A program made the position numbers and the translations under genes. Below the pieces are notes generated by a model. That model ran no database searches, was not told the origin of the DNA, and worked only from the letters and a program-made list of their open reading frames with translations. Below, one piece after another: positions 1-8,610 of a stretch of DNA of 64,000 nucleotides (its first letter is position 1; each line of letters starts with the position of its first letter). Source of the stretch: JAJFUE01 sp041687335 (lineage in GTDB: Bacteria > Sumerlaeota > Sumerlaeia > MVZB01); assembly GCA_041687335.1 (NCBI GenBank), contig JAWLCE010000024.1:1-64000 (forward strand), read 5' to 3'.

Positions 1-245
1 CCCGTCCCCACCCCCATGGTCGCCGGCGCCCGCAATTGAGGTAGCGCGATGGGCTCAGACAGGTCCATCCGCTCGCGGCCCCAAGCCACCGCCGTCTCGA
101 CGGCGCAGGCGACGCTATGCCTCGAGGTGCGGAAGCGCCTGGCGACCACCGACCACGCCAGCAGCTGGGCCCAGTCGGCCAGGAACCAGGCGTAGCGGGT
201 CGTGAGCGGGTTCTTGCCGTCGCTCCACGGCACGCGCTCGAAGAA
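1..245 (-). pseudogene. ISL3-family transposase remnant (runs off window edge)
   Basis: Translating the minus strand from about 245 downward gives ERVPWSDGK, then TRYAWFLADWAQLLAW and VVARRF, and ending GRERMDLS. This is the region of ISL3-family transposases between the N-terminal zinc finger and the DDE core (family pattern VPWA.GKS..T..fAWFLA.WA..LSW..vA..F...GRARMDLSGIEAIGVDE). The match stops at MDLS near position 57; the frame stays open to base 1, but the expected IGVDE block with the first catalytic Asp is missing. An in-frame stop lies near 270 and there is no start codon or zinc-finger part, so both ends look truncated. The rest of the element, if any, lies outside the window. I call it a dead fragment from family knowledge, without a search. 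Confidence 0.6.
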
Positions 246-347
246 AATTGACAGAATCTGAAAACCGTTTTATACATTCCATTATCGCCTTCGCGTCGCC
301 GATCAACTGGGGAGGGAATCGGCTCAGTCGGGACAAGGAGGATCGGG

Positions 348-2240
348 ATGTTTCACTCATGCCACCGTTTGGGGCTCAGGGCGCGGATCGTGTTGATCCT
401 GCTGGTCGCCGGGCTCAGTTTCGGCCCACCCCAAACCGCACGGGGGCAGGAAGTCATCACCCTGCCGATGCGGACCTATGGCATGGGCTTGGCGTATCAC
501 GCCGAATTTTCTCCCGACGCATCAGTTATTATGACCTATGGCCCCCGTGGTGCCTTTCTCTGGAACATCGAGACCGGCGCGTTGATTCGGGGTTTCGTTG
601 AACCAAGGGCCATCAATGCGGCAACTATGTCGCCCGACGGGAAATATATCCTGACCGGCAACAGATATGGAATGCGGCTTTGGGACACGGCAAGTGGTGC
701 CCCGATACGCACTTTCTCCGGTCATCAAGGCGATGTATGGCCCATTGCATTTTCCCCCGATGGCACGCAGATACTGTCAGGTTCAGCCGACGAGACCGCG
801 AGCCTGTGGGATGTGGCGACGGGGGCCCACCTGCGCACCTTCATCGGCCATTCGGATCTCATTTATACCGCCACCTTCTCACCGGATGGCACTCGCGTCC
901 TGACCGGATCGCGGGATGGTTCTGCACGGCTGTGGGATGCAGCCACGGGCGATTCCCTGGGCATGTTTCACGAAGGGAGGGCCGTTGTTTCCGTGGCATT
1001 TTCACCCGACGGCAGCAAAATATTGTTGGGTTCCGACGCATGGTGGTCGCATTCGACTATTTTCGCGGCTGTGCGTATATATGACGTGATAACCGGGGCC
1101 TTGATAGGCCATTTTCCCGCTTGGTTGATGGTCTTTCGCGTTGCATTCTCCCCCGATGGAAGGTGTGTCATTGTTGGATCGGATCGCGGTGCGCTGCTAT
1201 GGGACGCGATGACCGGTGAGCATCTGCGCACATTTTCCGATGGAGAATATGTTTCTTCGATTAACTTTTCACTTGATGGCACACGCCTCCTTACCAAAGG
1301 TACTGACAATGTCGTGCGATTGTGGGATGTGGCGACGGGAAGCCAGCTGCACACCATATCCAATTTTACAAACTGGGTTTACTCCGTTACAATTTCACCT
1401 GATGGCGAGCGCATTCTAATCGGATCAAGAGATTCGGTCGCAACGATGTGGGACAGGGATAGTGAAACACATCTGCTGACATTCCCCGGCCAGGACGATA
1501 TCACTTCCGTCGCGTTCTCACCCGATGGCACACGCGTGCTCACCGGATCGGAGGACCAAACAGCGCGGCTATGGGACGCGGCGACTGGAGATCAACTGAC
1601 GACCTTCACCGGCCACACAGCCGGAATCCATTCGGTGGCTTTTTCACCCGACGGCACGCGCGTTCTGACTGGAGCGTATGACAAAACGCTGCGCCTGTGG
1701 GACGCCACCAGCGGAGATCAGTTGAGAACCTTCGATCAACGCTCAACTTCAGTTGCATTCTCATCCGATGGCACTCGCATCCTGGCTGGGTCATGGGACA
1801 GGCTCGCGCGACTCTGGGATGTGGCGACCGGAGATCAGCTGACCACCTTCACCGGCCATCAAGGCCAAGTTAGAACAGTGGCTTTTTCCCCAGACGGCAC
1901 CCGAGTCCTGACAGGCTCAATCGATAAGACCGCGCGGCTTTGGGACGCGGCAACCGGGGACCAGCTGACGACCTTCACCGGCCATACGAATGATGTCACT
2001 TCCGCTGTGTTCTCGCCCGATGGCGCACGCGTCCTGACCGGATCGCGGGACAACTCGGCGCGGCTATGGGACGCTGCGACCGGAGTCCACATGACCACTT
2101 TCGACTATGGAAATTGGATCGAGTGTGTTGCATTCTCGCCCGATGGCACTCACATCCTGACAGGATCGGGTGATGGGACCGCACGGCTATGGGCCATCAA
2201 GCCGCCCAAAACCAATTCCCGATTCTGGCACCTTTACTGA
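348..2240 (+). CDS. Secreted WD40-repeat protein with 14 blades (two seven-bladed beta-propellers)
   Basis: 630 residues. A signal peptide is visible at residues 1-34 (basic start, hydrophobic core VLILLVAGLSF, then QTARGQ), so the protein is exported. The rest is a run of about 14 units of the FSPDGTRVLTGS..D.TARLWDAATGDQL.TF.GH type, which fits two tandem seven-bladed propellers. Early units (1, 5, 6) and unit 8 are divergent; units 9-14 are nearly identical, which suggests recent internal duplication. The ATG follows a strong AAGGAGG at 335-341. No enzymatic or kinase domain is fused, so it is probably a protein-binding scaffold in the periplasm or at the surface. Partner unknown. No operon partner: the neighbours are an IS remnant and a convergent gene. 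Confidence 0.9.
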   Translation: MFHSCHRLGLRARIVLILLVAGLSFGPPQTARGQEVITLPMRTYGMGLAYHAEFSPDASVIMTYGPRGAFLWNIETGALIRGFVEPRAINAATMSPDGKYILTGNRYGMRLWDTASGAPIRTFSGHQGDVWPIAFSPDGTQILSGSADETASLWDVATGAHLRTFIGHSDLIYTATFSPDGTRVLTGSRDGSARLWDAATGDSLGMFHEGRAVVSVAFSPDGSKILLGSDAWWSHSTIFAAVRIYDVITGALIGHFPAWLMVFRVAFSPDGRCVIVGSDRGALLWDAMTGEHLRTFSDGEYVSSINFSLDGTRLLTKGTDNVVRLWDVATGSQLHTISNFTNWVYSVTISPDGERILIGSRDSVATMWDRDSETHLLTFPGQDDITSVAFSPDGTRVLTGSEDQTARLWDAATGDQLTTFTGHTAGIHSVAFSPDGTRVLTGAYDKTLRLWDATSGDQLRTFDQRSTSVAFSSDGTRILAGSWDRLARLWDVATGDQLTTFTGHQGQVRTVAFSPDGTRVLTGSIDKTARLWDAATGDQLTTFTGHTNDVTSAVFSPDGARVLTGSRDNSARLWDAATGVHMTTFDYGNWIECVAFSPDGTHILTGSGDGTARLWAIKPPKTNSRFWHLY

Positions 2241-2378
2241 AAAATGCCCGGGGGTCATTCCCCGAGTCCGCTCATGGCCAACCTCCCGCTGATTTTGCCT
2301 GGCACATCATGGTTATAGGCTGGCCGTGCGCCGGGGGGAACGGTTCAATACGGCCTGAGGCTGAATTTTTTTCGCCCC

Positions 2379-2954
2379 CTACCGATAACCCCGCGCCACC
2401 CCAATATACTTCGGCGCAAAAACCGCCTGCTCGGCCCGCTCCTCCTCGGTCAGCTCGCGCCGCACCCGCGCCGGCGAGCCCAGCACCAGACTGTAGGGCG
2501 GCACGATCAATCCCTGCGTCACCAGCGCCCCCGCCCCCACCACCGACCCCCGTCCGATCACCGCCTTATTGAGCACGATGGCTCCCATGCCGATCAAACA
2601 ATCGTCCTCGATCGTGCAGCCATGCAGGATCACGTTGTGCCCCACCACCACGTTCTCCCCGACGATGCAGGGATCCTCATCGCCCACGTGCAGCACGCTG
2701 TTGTCCTGAATATTGCTGCCCGCACCCACCCGCACCGGCGCGATATCCCCCCGCAGCACCGCCCCGAACCAGACGCTGGCGCGGGCGCCCAGCGTCGTCT
2801 CGCCGATCACCGACGCAAACGGCGCGATAAACACCTCCTCGCCGATCTGCGGCTGTTTCTCCCCATAGGGCAGCACCAGCCCCCCGCCATGAAGCGTCTC
2901 GGGCAGCACCAGCCCCATCGGATTCTGCACAGGCAACATCTTGCGTCCTTCCAC
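2379..2954 (-). CDS. Gamma-class carbonic anhydrase-like hexapeptide-repeat protein (YrdA/PaaY type)
   Basis: 191 residues, the usual length for the cytoplasmic YrdA/PaaY/gamma-CA branch. Left-handed beta-helix repeats (IGEEVFIAP..ASVIG, LGARASVWFGAVLRGD, VGAGSNIQDNSVLHV, VGENVVVGHNVILHG, IGMGAIVLN) span residues 35-150, followed by a C-terminal helix. Three His fit the trimer-interface metal site: H89 (SVLHV), H106 and H111 (GHNVILHG); Q83 in NIQDN is the conserved active-site-adjacent Gln. Likely a metal-dependent hydratase or acyl-related enzyme; carbonic anhydrase activity is not assured in this branch. It lies 21 nt downstream of sppA on the same strand and is probably co-transcribed. 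Confidence 0.88.
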   Translation of the reverse strand: MEGRKMLPVQNPMGLVLPETLHGGGLVLPYGEKQPQIGEEVFIAPFASVIGETTLGARASVWFGAVLRGDIAPVRVGAGSNIQDNSVLHVGDEDPCIVGENVVVGHNVILHGCTIEDDCLIGMGAIVLNKAVIGRGSVVGAGALVTQGLIVPPYSLVLGSPARVRRELTEEERAEQAVFAPKYIGVARGYR

Positions 2955-2975
2955 TTGAATTTTTCCCTCGCCCCA

Positions 2976-4805
2976 TCACCTGATACTGATCACCTGCGGC
3001 ATGACCATCAGCACCGATTCCGTCCCCAGCAGTTGCAGCCGCGCCAGCGCATCCGCCGCCGCGCGCGACCGGATCGGGTCCAGCCCTTCGAACAGGCTCA
3101 GCGCCACTTCCTGCGCCGCGCCACCGCCCAGCCGGACGTCCGAGGGCCGCTCGCGCCCCGCCCCCGCCAAATCCCCGAACAGCATCTCAATCGGGTTGAG
3201 TGGCTCGGGCAGCACCCGCACCTCGTATTCGCTGATCCCCGCCCGCTCCGCCGTGCGCTCGATCGCCATCTCCAACCCGCCGATCCGGTCGATCAGCCCC
3301 AGCTCGAGCGCCTGCGCTCCGCTGAACACACGCCCTCCGGTCAGCTCGCCGATCGGCCGCGTCAGCCGGTCGCCGCGTCCCTGAACCACGTGCCCCTCAA
3401 ACCGCGCGTAAATCTCCTGCATCAACGTGCTCACGCGCTCGCGCTCGCCCGGCGTGAAACCCTCCTGCGAGCTGAAGATCCCCGCATGCGCCCCGCGCGC
3501 GTAGGGCACCCAATTGATCCCCAGCTTATCCCATGTGCCTGTCGTGATCAGCTTGCCGCCAATCACCCCGATCGAGGCCGTCAGCGTCATCCGGTCGGCA
3601 AAAATCTCCTCCCCCGCCATCGCCACGTAATATCCGCCGCTCGCCGCCAGGTTGCCCATCGAAACGATCACCGGTTTCTTGGCCGCCGTCGCCCGCGCCG
3701 CGTTCAAGATCGTCTCGCTCGCGATCGCCGATCCGCCCGGCGAATCCACCCGCAGCACCACCCCCTTGATCGCATCCTCCCGCGCCGCGCGCTCCAGCGC
3801 ATGCCGGATGTCGCCCGCAAACGCCCCCGTGCTCGTCATGAACGGACTCGAACGCCGATACCCCGGCATGATCGCGCCCTCGACATGAATCACGCCGATC
3901 GTCGGCTGGGTCGGCCGCGGCGCCGGCTTCATCATCTGCGAGAAAATATTGAAGAAGGCGAACGGATGGTTCAAGTCCACACCCGCCCCCGGCCGATCCT
4001 CCCGATACCGATTGTCGAAGATCACGCGCCCGCCGATCCGCTCGCGCACGACTGCCAGAAATTCGTCACGCTGCTCGACCCCGTCAATCAATCCGACCTC
4101 CGCGGCCTCCGCCTCGGTGTAGGGTCCGCCGTCGATCAGCTCCCGCACCCGTTCCGGCTCCAGCCCGCGCCCCTCGGCAATCATACCCACAAAACTCTCG
4201 TAGAGGCTGTCGAACAGCCAGTTGATATTCTCCGCCGCCTCCGGACTCGGCTCGGTCCGGGTGAACATCTCGCCGGCGCTCTTGTAGTCACCCACTTGGA
4301 TAATCTCTGCCTGCGCGCCGATTTTGCCCAGCAGATCACGCAGGTAGAGCGACTCCCCATAGAGTCCAACCAGCAGCACCAGCCCCGTCGGCTGCAGCGA
4401 AATATAATCCGCCGCCGACGCCAGCAGATACTCCCCGTTGCCCAGCATGTCCGCATGCAGGAAGACCAGCTTGCCGGACTCGCGCAGTTCCAGCAGCCCC
4501 TGGCGCAACTCCTCGATCTGCCCCGCCCCGGCCGTAAAGTTGTCCAGCGTCAGGATCACCGCGCTGACCTCCCGGTCCTCGCGTGCGCGCTCCACCCGCC
4601 CCACCAGGTCCCGCAGCGCCGTCATCTCACTCCCCATCAGGCCCAACGGATCCTGGATCGGTGTCTCGACCAGCACCCCGCGCAGGTGGATGTGAACCGC
4701 GCGCGTGACCGACGTCGGTCGGTCATTGATCGCCGGCGCCGCCGCGGCCGCCTGCACGGCCAGTATGATCCCGGCCATGATGATCCACAAGCTCGTGCGC
4801 CTCAT
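2976..4805 (-). CDS. sppA: Signal peptide peptidase SppA, long (67K) type
   Basis: 609 residues from the ATG at 4805, chosen over an upstream in-frame start because AAAGGAGAGG lies just before it and MRRTSLWIIMAGIILAVQAAAAA then forms an N-terminal membrane anchor or signal. Two tandem SppA domains as in E. coli: the first carries the catalytic Lys in VGDYKSAGEMF (about K175), the second the Ser nucleophile in GNLAASGGYY (about S389), with DSPGGSAIASE before it. Together these form the Ser-Lys dyad of family S49, which degrades cleaved signal peptides at the inner membrane. The gamma-carbonic-anhydrase-like gene follows closely. Length and both catalytic motifs look intact. Confidence 0.95.
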   Translation of the reverse strand: MRRTSLWIIMAGIILAVQAAAAAPAINDRPTSVTRAVHIHLRGVLVETPIQDPLGLMGSEMTALRDLVGRVERAREDREVSAVILTLDNFTAGAGQIEELRQGLLELRESGKLVFLHADMLGNGEYLLASAADYISLQPTGLVLLVGLYGESLYLRDLLGKIGAQAEIIQVGDYKSAGEMFTRTEPSPEAAENINWLFDSLYESFVGMIAEGRGLEPERVRELIDGGPYTEAEAAEVGLIDGVEQRDEFLAVVRERIGGRVIFDNRYREDRPGAGVDLNHPFAFFNIFSQMMKPAPRPTQPTIGVIHVEGAIMPGYRRSSPFMTSTGAFAGDIRHALERAAREDAIKGVVLRVDSPGGSAIASETILNAARATAAKKPVIVSMGNLAASGGYYVAMAGEEIFADRMTLTASIGVIGGKLITTGTWDKLGINWVPYARGAHAGIFSSQEGFTPGERERVSTLMQEIYARFEGHVVQGRGDRLTRPIGELTGGRVFSGAQALELGLIDRIGGLEMAIERTAERAGISEYEVRVLPEPLNPIEMLFGDLAGAGRERPSDVRLGGGAAQEVALSLFEGLDPIRSRAAADALARLQLLGTESVLMVMPQVISIR

Positions 4806-5040
4806 CTTCCTCTCCTTTGCGGGTGAATCTTCCCGTTCTTGTTTCATTCTGAACAGTTGCCGTCCCGATTGCAATCAATCGCAATCCCGTCTCCCCCATA
4901 TCCCTCCTCCGCCCCCTTGGCGTTCAATTAAATATGTAAATATGCCGCTGGCCAAATTTGTTGCGCCCCCCCGCGATCTTTCCCTAAGATGATTCACCCA
5001 GCCCACTGGACCCGTTCGATACCCCGACGGAGCCGCTGTC

Positions 5041-5394
5041 ATGACACCTACTGATAATATTTTCCTGCAAATCGCTCGCCACGAAATCCCCGCCCAGATC
5101 GTCTATGAGGACGAACGCGTCGTCGCCTTCAAGGACATCAGCCCCCAGGCTCCCGTCCATCTGCTGATCGTGCCCCTCGATGAAAACCTGCAAACCTTGG
5201 ATGACCTCAAGCCCGAGCACAAGGACCTGGTCGGCCACATGTTCATGGTCGCGCAAAAGCTGGCCCGCGACCTCAGCATCGCCGAGAGCGGCTACCGCTG
5301 CGTCATCAATTGCGGCACCGGCGCCGGCCAAAGCGTCTTCCAACTGCATCTGCACGTCCTCGGCGGTCGCATTTTCGGCTGGCCCCCCGGATAA
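5041..5394 (+). CDS. HIT-family nucleotide hydrolase (HinT-like) with altered first His of the triad
   Basis: 117 residues, typical for HinT proteins, which hydrolyse adenosine phosphoramidates and aminoacyl-adenylates in the cytoplasm. Conserved blocks are seen: DNIFLQIARHEIPAQIVYEDE at the N-terminus, VHLLIVP (H40), and GAGQSVFQLHLHVLGGR. The signature normally reads H-x-H-x-H; here it is Q101-L-H103-L-H105, so the first His is Gln (CAA where CAC/CAT is expected) while the nucleophile His (H103) is kept. The shortened end (IFGWPPG) is normal for the family. It is the first of a plus-strand series followed by hemC after 32 nt. Annotation is firm; activity with the Gln substitution is uncertain. 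Confidence 0.92.
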   Translation: MTPTDNIFLQIARHEIPAQIVYEDERVVAFKDISPQAPVHLLIVPLDENLQTLDDLKPEHKDLVGHMFMVAQKLARDLSIAESGYRCVINCGTGAGQSVFQLHLHVLGGRIFGWPPG

Positions 5395-5426
5395 TCCAGT
5401 GGACAGCACGGGCGGTCCATCGTGAA

Positions 5427-6404
5427 ATGAACTGGAGCGCCCTCCACCGGCGCCGAGAAGGGGAACCCGCAGCCTTGAATTCGCTTCCAACATCGGTCCG
5501 CATCGGCACGCGCGGCAGCGAGCTGGCCCTCTGGCAGGCCCGCCACGTCGCCGCCCGCATCCAGCGTCTCGACATCGCCACCGAAATCATCGTCATCAAG
5601 ACCCGCGGCGACCTCGACCAGTCCACCCCCGTCAGCCAAATCGGCTCCAAGTCCATCTTCATCAAGGAACTCGAGGACGCCCTGCTCGCCCGCCACATCG
5701 ACCTTGCCGTCCACAGCCTCAAGGACCTGCCCGTCGAGCTACCCCCCGGCCTCGTCCTCGCCGCCGTCCCCGAACGCGACTCCCCCCTCGACGCCTGGAT
5801 CTGCCCCGAGGGCCTCTCTCTGGAAAACGCCCCCGACTCGATGGTCGTCGCCTGCGGCAGCCTGCGCCGCTCCGCCCAACTGCTCGCGCTGAGGCCTGAC
5901 TTGCAGATCGTCCCCATCCGGGGCAACGTGCCGACACGCCTCGAGAAGCTGCGCCGTGGCGAGGCCCGCGCCACCCTGCTGGCCATGGCCGGGCTGCGCC
6001 GGCTCGGCCTCCAGGCCCACGCCACCCAGTTGCTCTCTGCCGACCAGATGACCCCCGCAATGGGGCAGGGCGCCCTTGCGCTCGAGTCGCGCGCCGATCA
6101 CCTGACCGACCTCTTCGCCGCGCTCGACGACCCCCTCGCCCACGCCGCCGTCCGCGCCGAGCGCCGCTTCCTCGCCATCGTCGGCGGCGGCTGCCGCACC
6201 CCCATCGGCATCTTCGCCCAGCCCGCCGGCCCGCGCTGGACCCTCTTTGCGGTCCTCGCCTCGGCCGATGGTCGCAGCATCCTGCGCCGCCGGCTGGAGC
6301 TGCCCGCCGATCAGGACCCCGGCCTCGCCGCCGAAAACCTTGCCGTCACCATGCTCGCTGAGGCCTCCCCCCAAATCCTGGAGACCCTGGAGCGGACCTC
6401 CTGA
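5427..6404 (+). CDS. hemC: Hydroxymethylbilane synthase (porphobilinogen deaminase)
   Basis: Polymerises four porphobilinogens into hydroxymethylbilane for heme/tetrapyrrole synthesis in the cytoplasm. Domain order is normal: VRIGTRGSELALWQA, KTRGD, SKSIFIKELEDALL, AVHSLKDLPVE, GSLRRSAQL, IRGNVPTRLEKL, MGQGALALE, then the C-terminal domain with GGGCRTPIG, whose Cys binds the dipyrromethane cofactor. From the ATG at 5427 it is 325 residues; a TTG at 5475 gives 309, closer to the family norm and preceded by AGAAGGGG, so the true start may be 5475. hemD begins 11 nt downstream, so the two form an operon. Confidence 0.95.
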   Translation: MNWSALHRRREGEPAALNSLPTSVRIGTRGSELALWQARHVAARIQRLDIATEIIVIKTRGDLDQSTPVSQIGSKSIFIKELEDALLARHIDLAVHSLKDLPVELPPGLVLAAVPERDSPLDAWICPEGLSLENAPDSMVVACGSLRRSAQLLALRPDLQIVPIRGNVPTRLEKLRRGEARATLLAMAGLRRLGLQAHATQLLSADQMTPAMGQGALALESRADHLTDLFAALDDPLAHAAVRAERRFLAIVGGGCRTPIGIFAQPAGPRWTLFAVLASADGRSILRRRLELPADQDPGLAAENLAVTMLAEASPQILETLERTS

Positions 6405-6415
6405 GCCCGCACCCA

Positions 6416-7255
6416 ATGATCATGAACCAGCACGCTCACCGCAACCAGTCAGCCTCGCCGCCCCTCGCGCGCTGCCTCGTTGCCGTCACCCGCCCCGCCG
6501 GCCGCGCCGACGCCATCGCCGAGCTCCTGGTCGAGGCCGGCGCCCGCGTCCTCGTCGTCCCGGCCATCGAGCTGGAAAGCCTCATCGACCCCCGCGGCCG
6601 CGAGTTCGAACGCGAGCTCGAACTGCTCCACGTCAGCCAGGGCTGGCTCATCCTGCCCAGCCCCAGCGCCGTCGAGTTCTTCCTCTCCGCCACCGTGCGC
6701 ATCTCGGGCCTGCACGGCCTCATGGCGGGCATCCGCTTCGCCACCATCGGCCGCGCCGGCGCCGAGCTCCTCCACGAGGCCGGCTTCAAGCACGTCTTTC
6801 TCCCCCCGCATCCGCTCGGCGAATCCCTCGCCGCCAAACTGCCCGCCGTCGCCGGCCAGCCCGTGCTGGTCGCCGGCTCGGCCATCTCTCGCGAGGAGCT
6901 TGGCGCCGGCCTGCGCGCCCGCGGTATCGCCGTGCGCCACCTCTCGCTTTACCGCCCCGTCCCCTCGCCCGCGAACCTGGTGCGCCTGGCCGACATGCTC
7001 GCCGCGCCCATCGATCCGCGACTTCCCCTGCGCCTGGTCCTGGTCAGCTCCCCCTCGGCCGTCGATGCCATCGCCGAGGCCATCGAGCCCCCCCAGGACT
7101 GGCTGGCCGCCGGCTGGCTCGCCATCGGCCCCACCACCATGGACCGCCTGCGCCGCCTGTTGCCGCCCCCGGCCCTCGCCGCCGAGGCAGCCAATCCCGC
7201 GCCCGACGCCATTCTCGAGGCCGCCGTTCAGCTCGCCGAAAGGCTATCCCGATGA
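6416..7255 (+). CDS. hemD: Uroporphyrinogen-III synthase
   Basis: 279 residues. Two pseudo-repeated Rossmann-like domains typical of HemD: RCLVAVTRPAGRADAIAELL at the N-terminus, LILPSPSAVEFFL, FATIGRAGAELL, then VLVAGSAISREEL, VRHLSLYRP, LVLVSSPSAVDAIAEAI and LAIGPTTMDRLR. It closes and inverts ring D of hydroxymethylbilane. The sequence family is poorly conserved, but the SPSAV motifs and position straight after hemC make the call secure. The stop codon overlaps the start of the next gene by 4 nt (ATGA), so translation of the kinase downstream is probably coupled. A second ATG at 6422 could be the real start; no clear SD is visible. Confidence 0.92.
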   Translation: MIMNQHAHRNQSASPPLARCLVAVTRPAGRADAIAELLVEAGARVLVVPAIELESLIDPRGREFERELELLHVSQGWLILPSPSAVEFFLSATVRISGLHGLMAGIRFATIGRAGAELLHEAGFKHVFLPPHPLGESLAAKLPAVAGQPVLVAGSAISREELGAGLRARGIAVRHLSLYRPVPSPANLVRLADMLAAPIDPRLPLRLVLVSSPSAVDAIAEAIEPPQDWLAAGWLAIGPTTMDRLRRLLPPPALAAEAANPAPDAILEAAVQLAERLSR

Positions 7256-8604
7256 GCACCGGCAACCTGACCCCCGTCGCCGGACCCATCCCCGCGATTC
7301 GCCCCGCCGTCCGGCCGCTGCCCCTCCAGGAACAGGAATACCGCCAGAGCCTCTACCGCATCGAGCGCCACGCCATCATCCCGCTCAAGTGGACCGTGCT
7401 CGTCGTCACCTTCCTGCTCTGGCGCTTCGTCATCGGCAACGAGGTCTCACAGGCCAGCGTCTTGCTCTTTCTCCTCTATTTCCTGAGCAATGCCGCGCTC
7501 AGTTACTTCTTCTACTTCAGCACGGTCACCATCAATCAGGTCCGCCCCATCACGCTGATCTCCTACCTGATCGACGTCGTCTTCGTCACCCTGCTCATCT
7601 ACCTCGACCTGCGCGAGCTCGACATCAACAACCCGCTCGCTCAAACCGACAATCACAGTTTTTACCTGCTTTACTTCCTCCTCGTCATGCGCGGCTTCGC
7701 CCTCTTTAAAACCATCAAGGAAACCGTCTTCGTCAACCTGCTCATCTCCATCCTCTACGTGCTTACCTTCTACCTGCGCACCACCGAGCTCGAACTGCTG
7801 CTCAGCCCCCAGTTCACCGCCGGCCTTGTCCTGATCTGGCTCGTCATCCTCATGGGCTGGTTCATCGTCATGATCATCACCAAGCAGAAGATCGAGCTGG
7901 CCGAGGTCCGCGAACGCCTCCTGCGCGCCGACAGCCTCGTCCGCGTCGGCGAACTCGCCGCCGGCGTCGCCCACGAGATCAACAACCCCATCGGCATCAT
8001 CGCCACCAGCGCCGCCTACCTCAAGCGCAGCCTCCCCGAGGGCGACGAACGCCTCGAGGAAATCGACATGATCCAAAGCGAGGCCATGCGCTGCAAACAG
8101 ATCGTCCAGGAAATGCTCACCTACGCCAACCCCCGCTCGGTCGGCACCACCCTGCTCCACCCCCAGGGCATCAACGACGAGGTCCTCGACTTCGTCTTCC
8201 CGCGCCGCCGCGAGGGCCGCTTCACCGTCGAGCGCATCCATCAGGACGACGTCCCGCTCATGGAGGCCGATCCCAACCTGCTCAAGCAGGCCCTGCTCAA
8301 CCTCTACCTCAACGCCCGCCAGGCCATCCCCGACAACCAGCCCGGCCACATCGTCGCCCGCATCTTCTACAACCGCCGCCAACACCTCATCACATTCGAG
8401 ATCCAGGACAACGGCATCGGCATCCCTCCCGAGGACGTCAACCAGATCTTCGAGCCCTTCTTCACCCGCAAGGCCCGCGGCACCGGCCTCGGTCTGGCTG
8501 TCACCCAGCGCATCGTCGAAAAATTCGGCGGCCACATCTCCGTCCGCCCCGCCGAGCCCCAGGGCACTATCTTCACCCTCGAATTCCCCGCCAGCCTCAC
8601 CTGA
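7252..8604 (+). CDS. Membrane sensor histidine kinase, translationally coupled to hemD
   Basis: 450 residues from the ATG in the ATGA overlap with hemD. The N-terminal 200 residues form about six membrane helices (LKWTVLVVTFLLWRFVIG, VLLFLLYFLSNAALSYFFYF, PITLISYLIDVVFVTLLIYL, FYLLYFLLVMRGFALF, VFVNLLISILYVLTFYL, FTAGLVLIWLVILMGWFIVMI) with little periplasmic sequence, so the signal is probably intramembrane. Then H-box GVAHEINNPIGI (phospho-acceptor H241), N-box NLYLNARQA, G1 DNGIGIPPE, F-box IFEPFFTRK and G2 GTGLGLAV. No receiver domain or response regulator lies beside it. The hydrophobic sensor and heme-operon position hint at a redox or quinone signal, but that is inference. Confidence 0.92.
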   Translation: MSTGNLTPVAGPIPAIRPAVRPLPLQEQEYRQSLYRIERHAIIPLKWTVLVVTFLLWRFVIGNEVSQASVLLFLLYFLSNAALSYFFYFSTVTINQVRPITLISYLIDVVFVTLLIYLDLRELDINNPLAQTDNHSFYLLYFLLVMRGFALFKTIKETVFVNLLISILYVLTFYLRTTELELLLSPQFTAGLVLIWLVILMGWFIVMIITKQKIELAEVRERLLRADSLVRVGELAAGVAHEINNPIGIIATSAAYLKRSLPEGDERLEEIDMIQSEAMRCKQIVQEMLTYANPRSVGTTLLHPQGINDEVLDFVFPRRREGRFTVERIHQDDVPLMEADPNLLKQALLNLYLNARQAIPDNQPGHIVARIFYNRRQHLITFEIQDNGIGIPPEDVNQIFEPFFTRKARGTGLGLAVTQRIVEKFGGHISVRPAEPQGTIFTLEFPASLT

Positions 8605-8610
8605 ATCGCC

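Noticed and set aside
115..360. Minus-strand 81-codon open frame at the left end
   Set aside because: It is in a different frame from the ISL3 homology and has no family match; it overlaps the WD40 SD and start.
2622..4826. Plus-strand open frame of 734 codons opposite sppA and the gamma-carbonic anhydrase gene
   Set aside because: Arg/His/Pro/Gln-rich composition is the antisense shadow of GC-rich codons; the minus strand has clear SppA and hexapeptide motifs.
6247..7251. Frame continuous upstream of the histidine kinase start, giving an apparent 785-residue fusion
   Set aside because: The extension overlaps hemC and hemD in another frame and is Pro/Arg-rich shadow; the real kinase starts at 7252.
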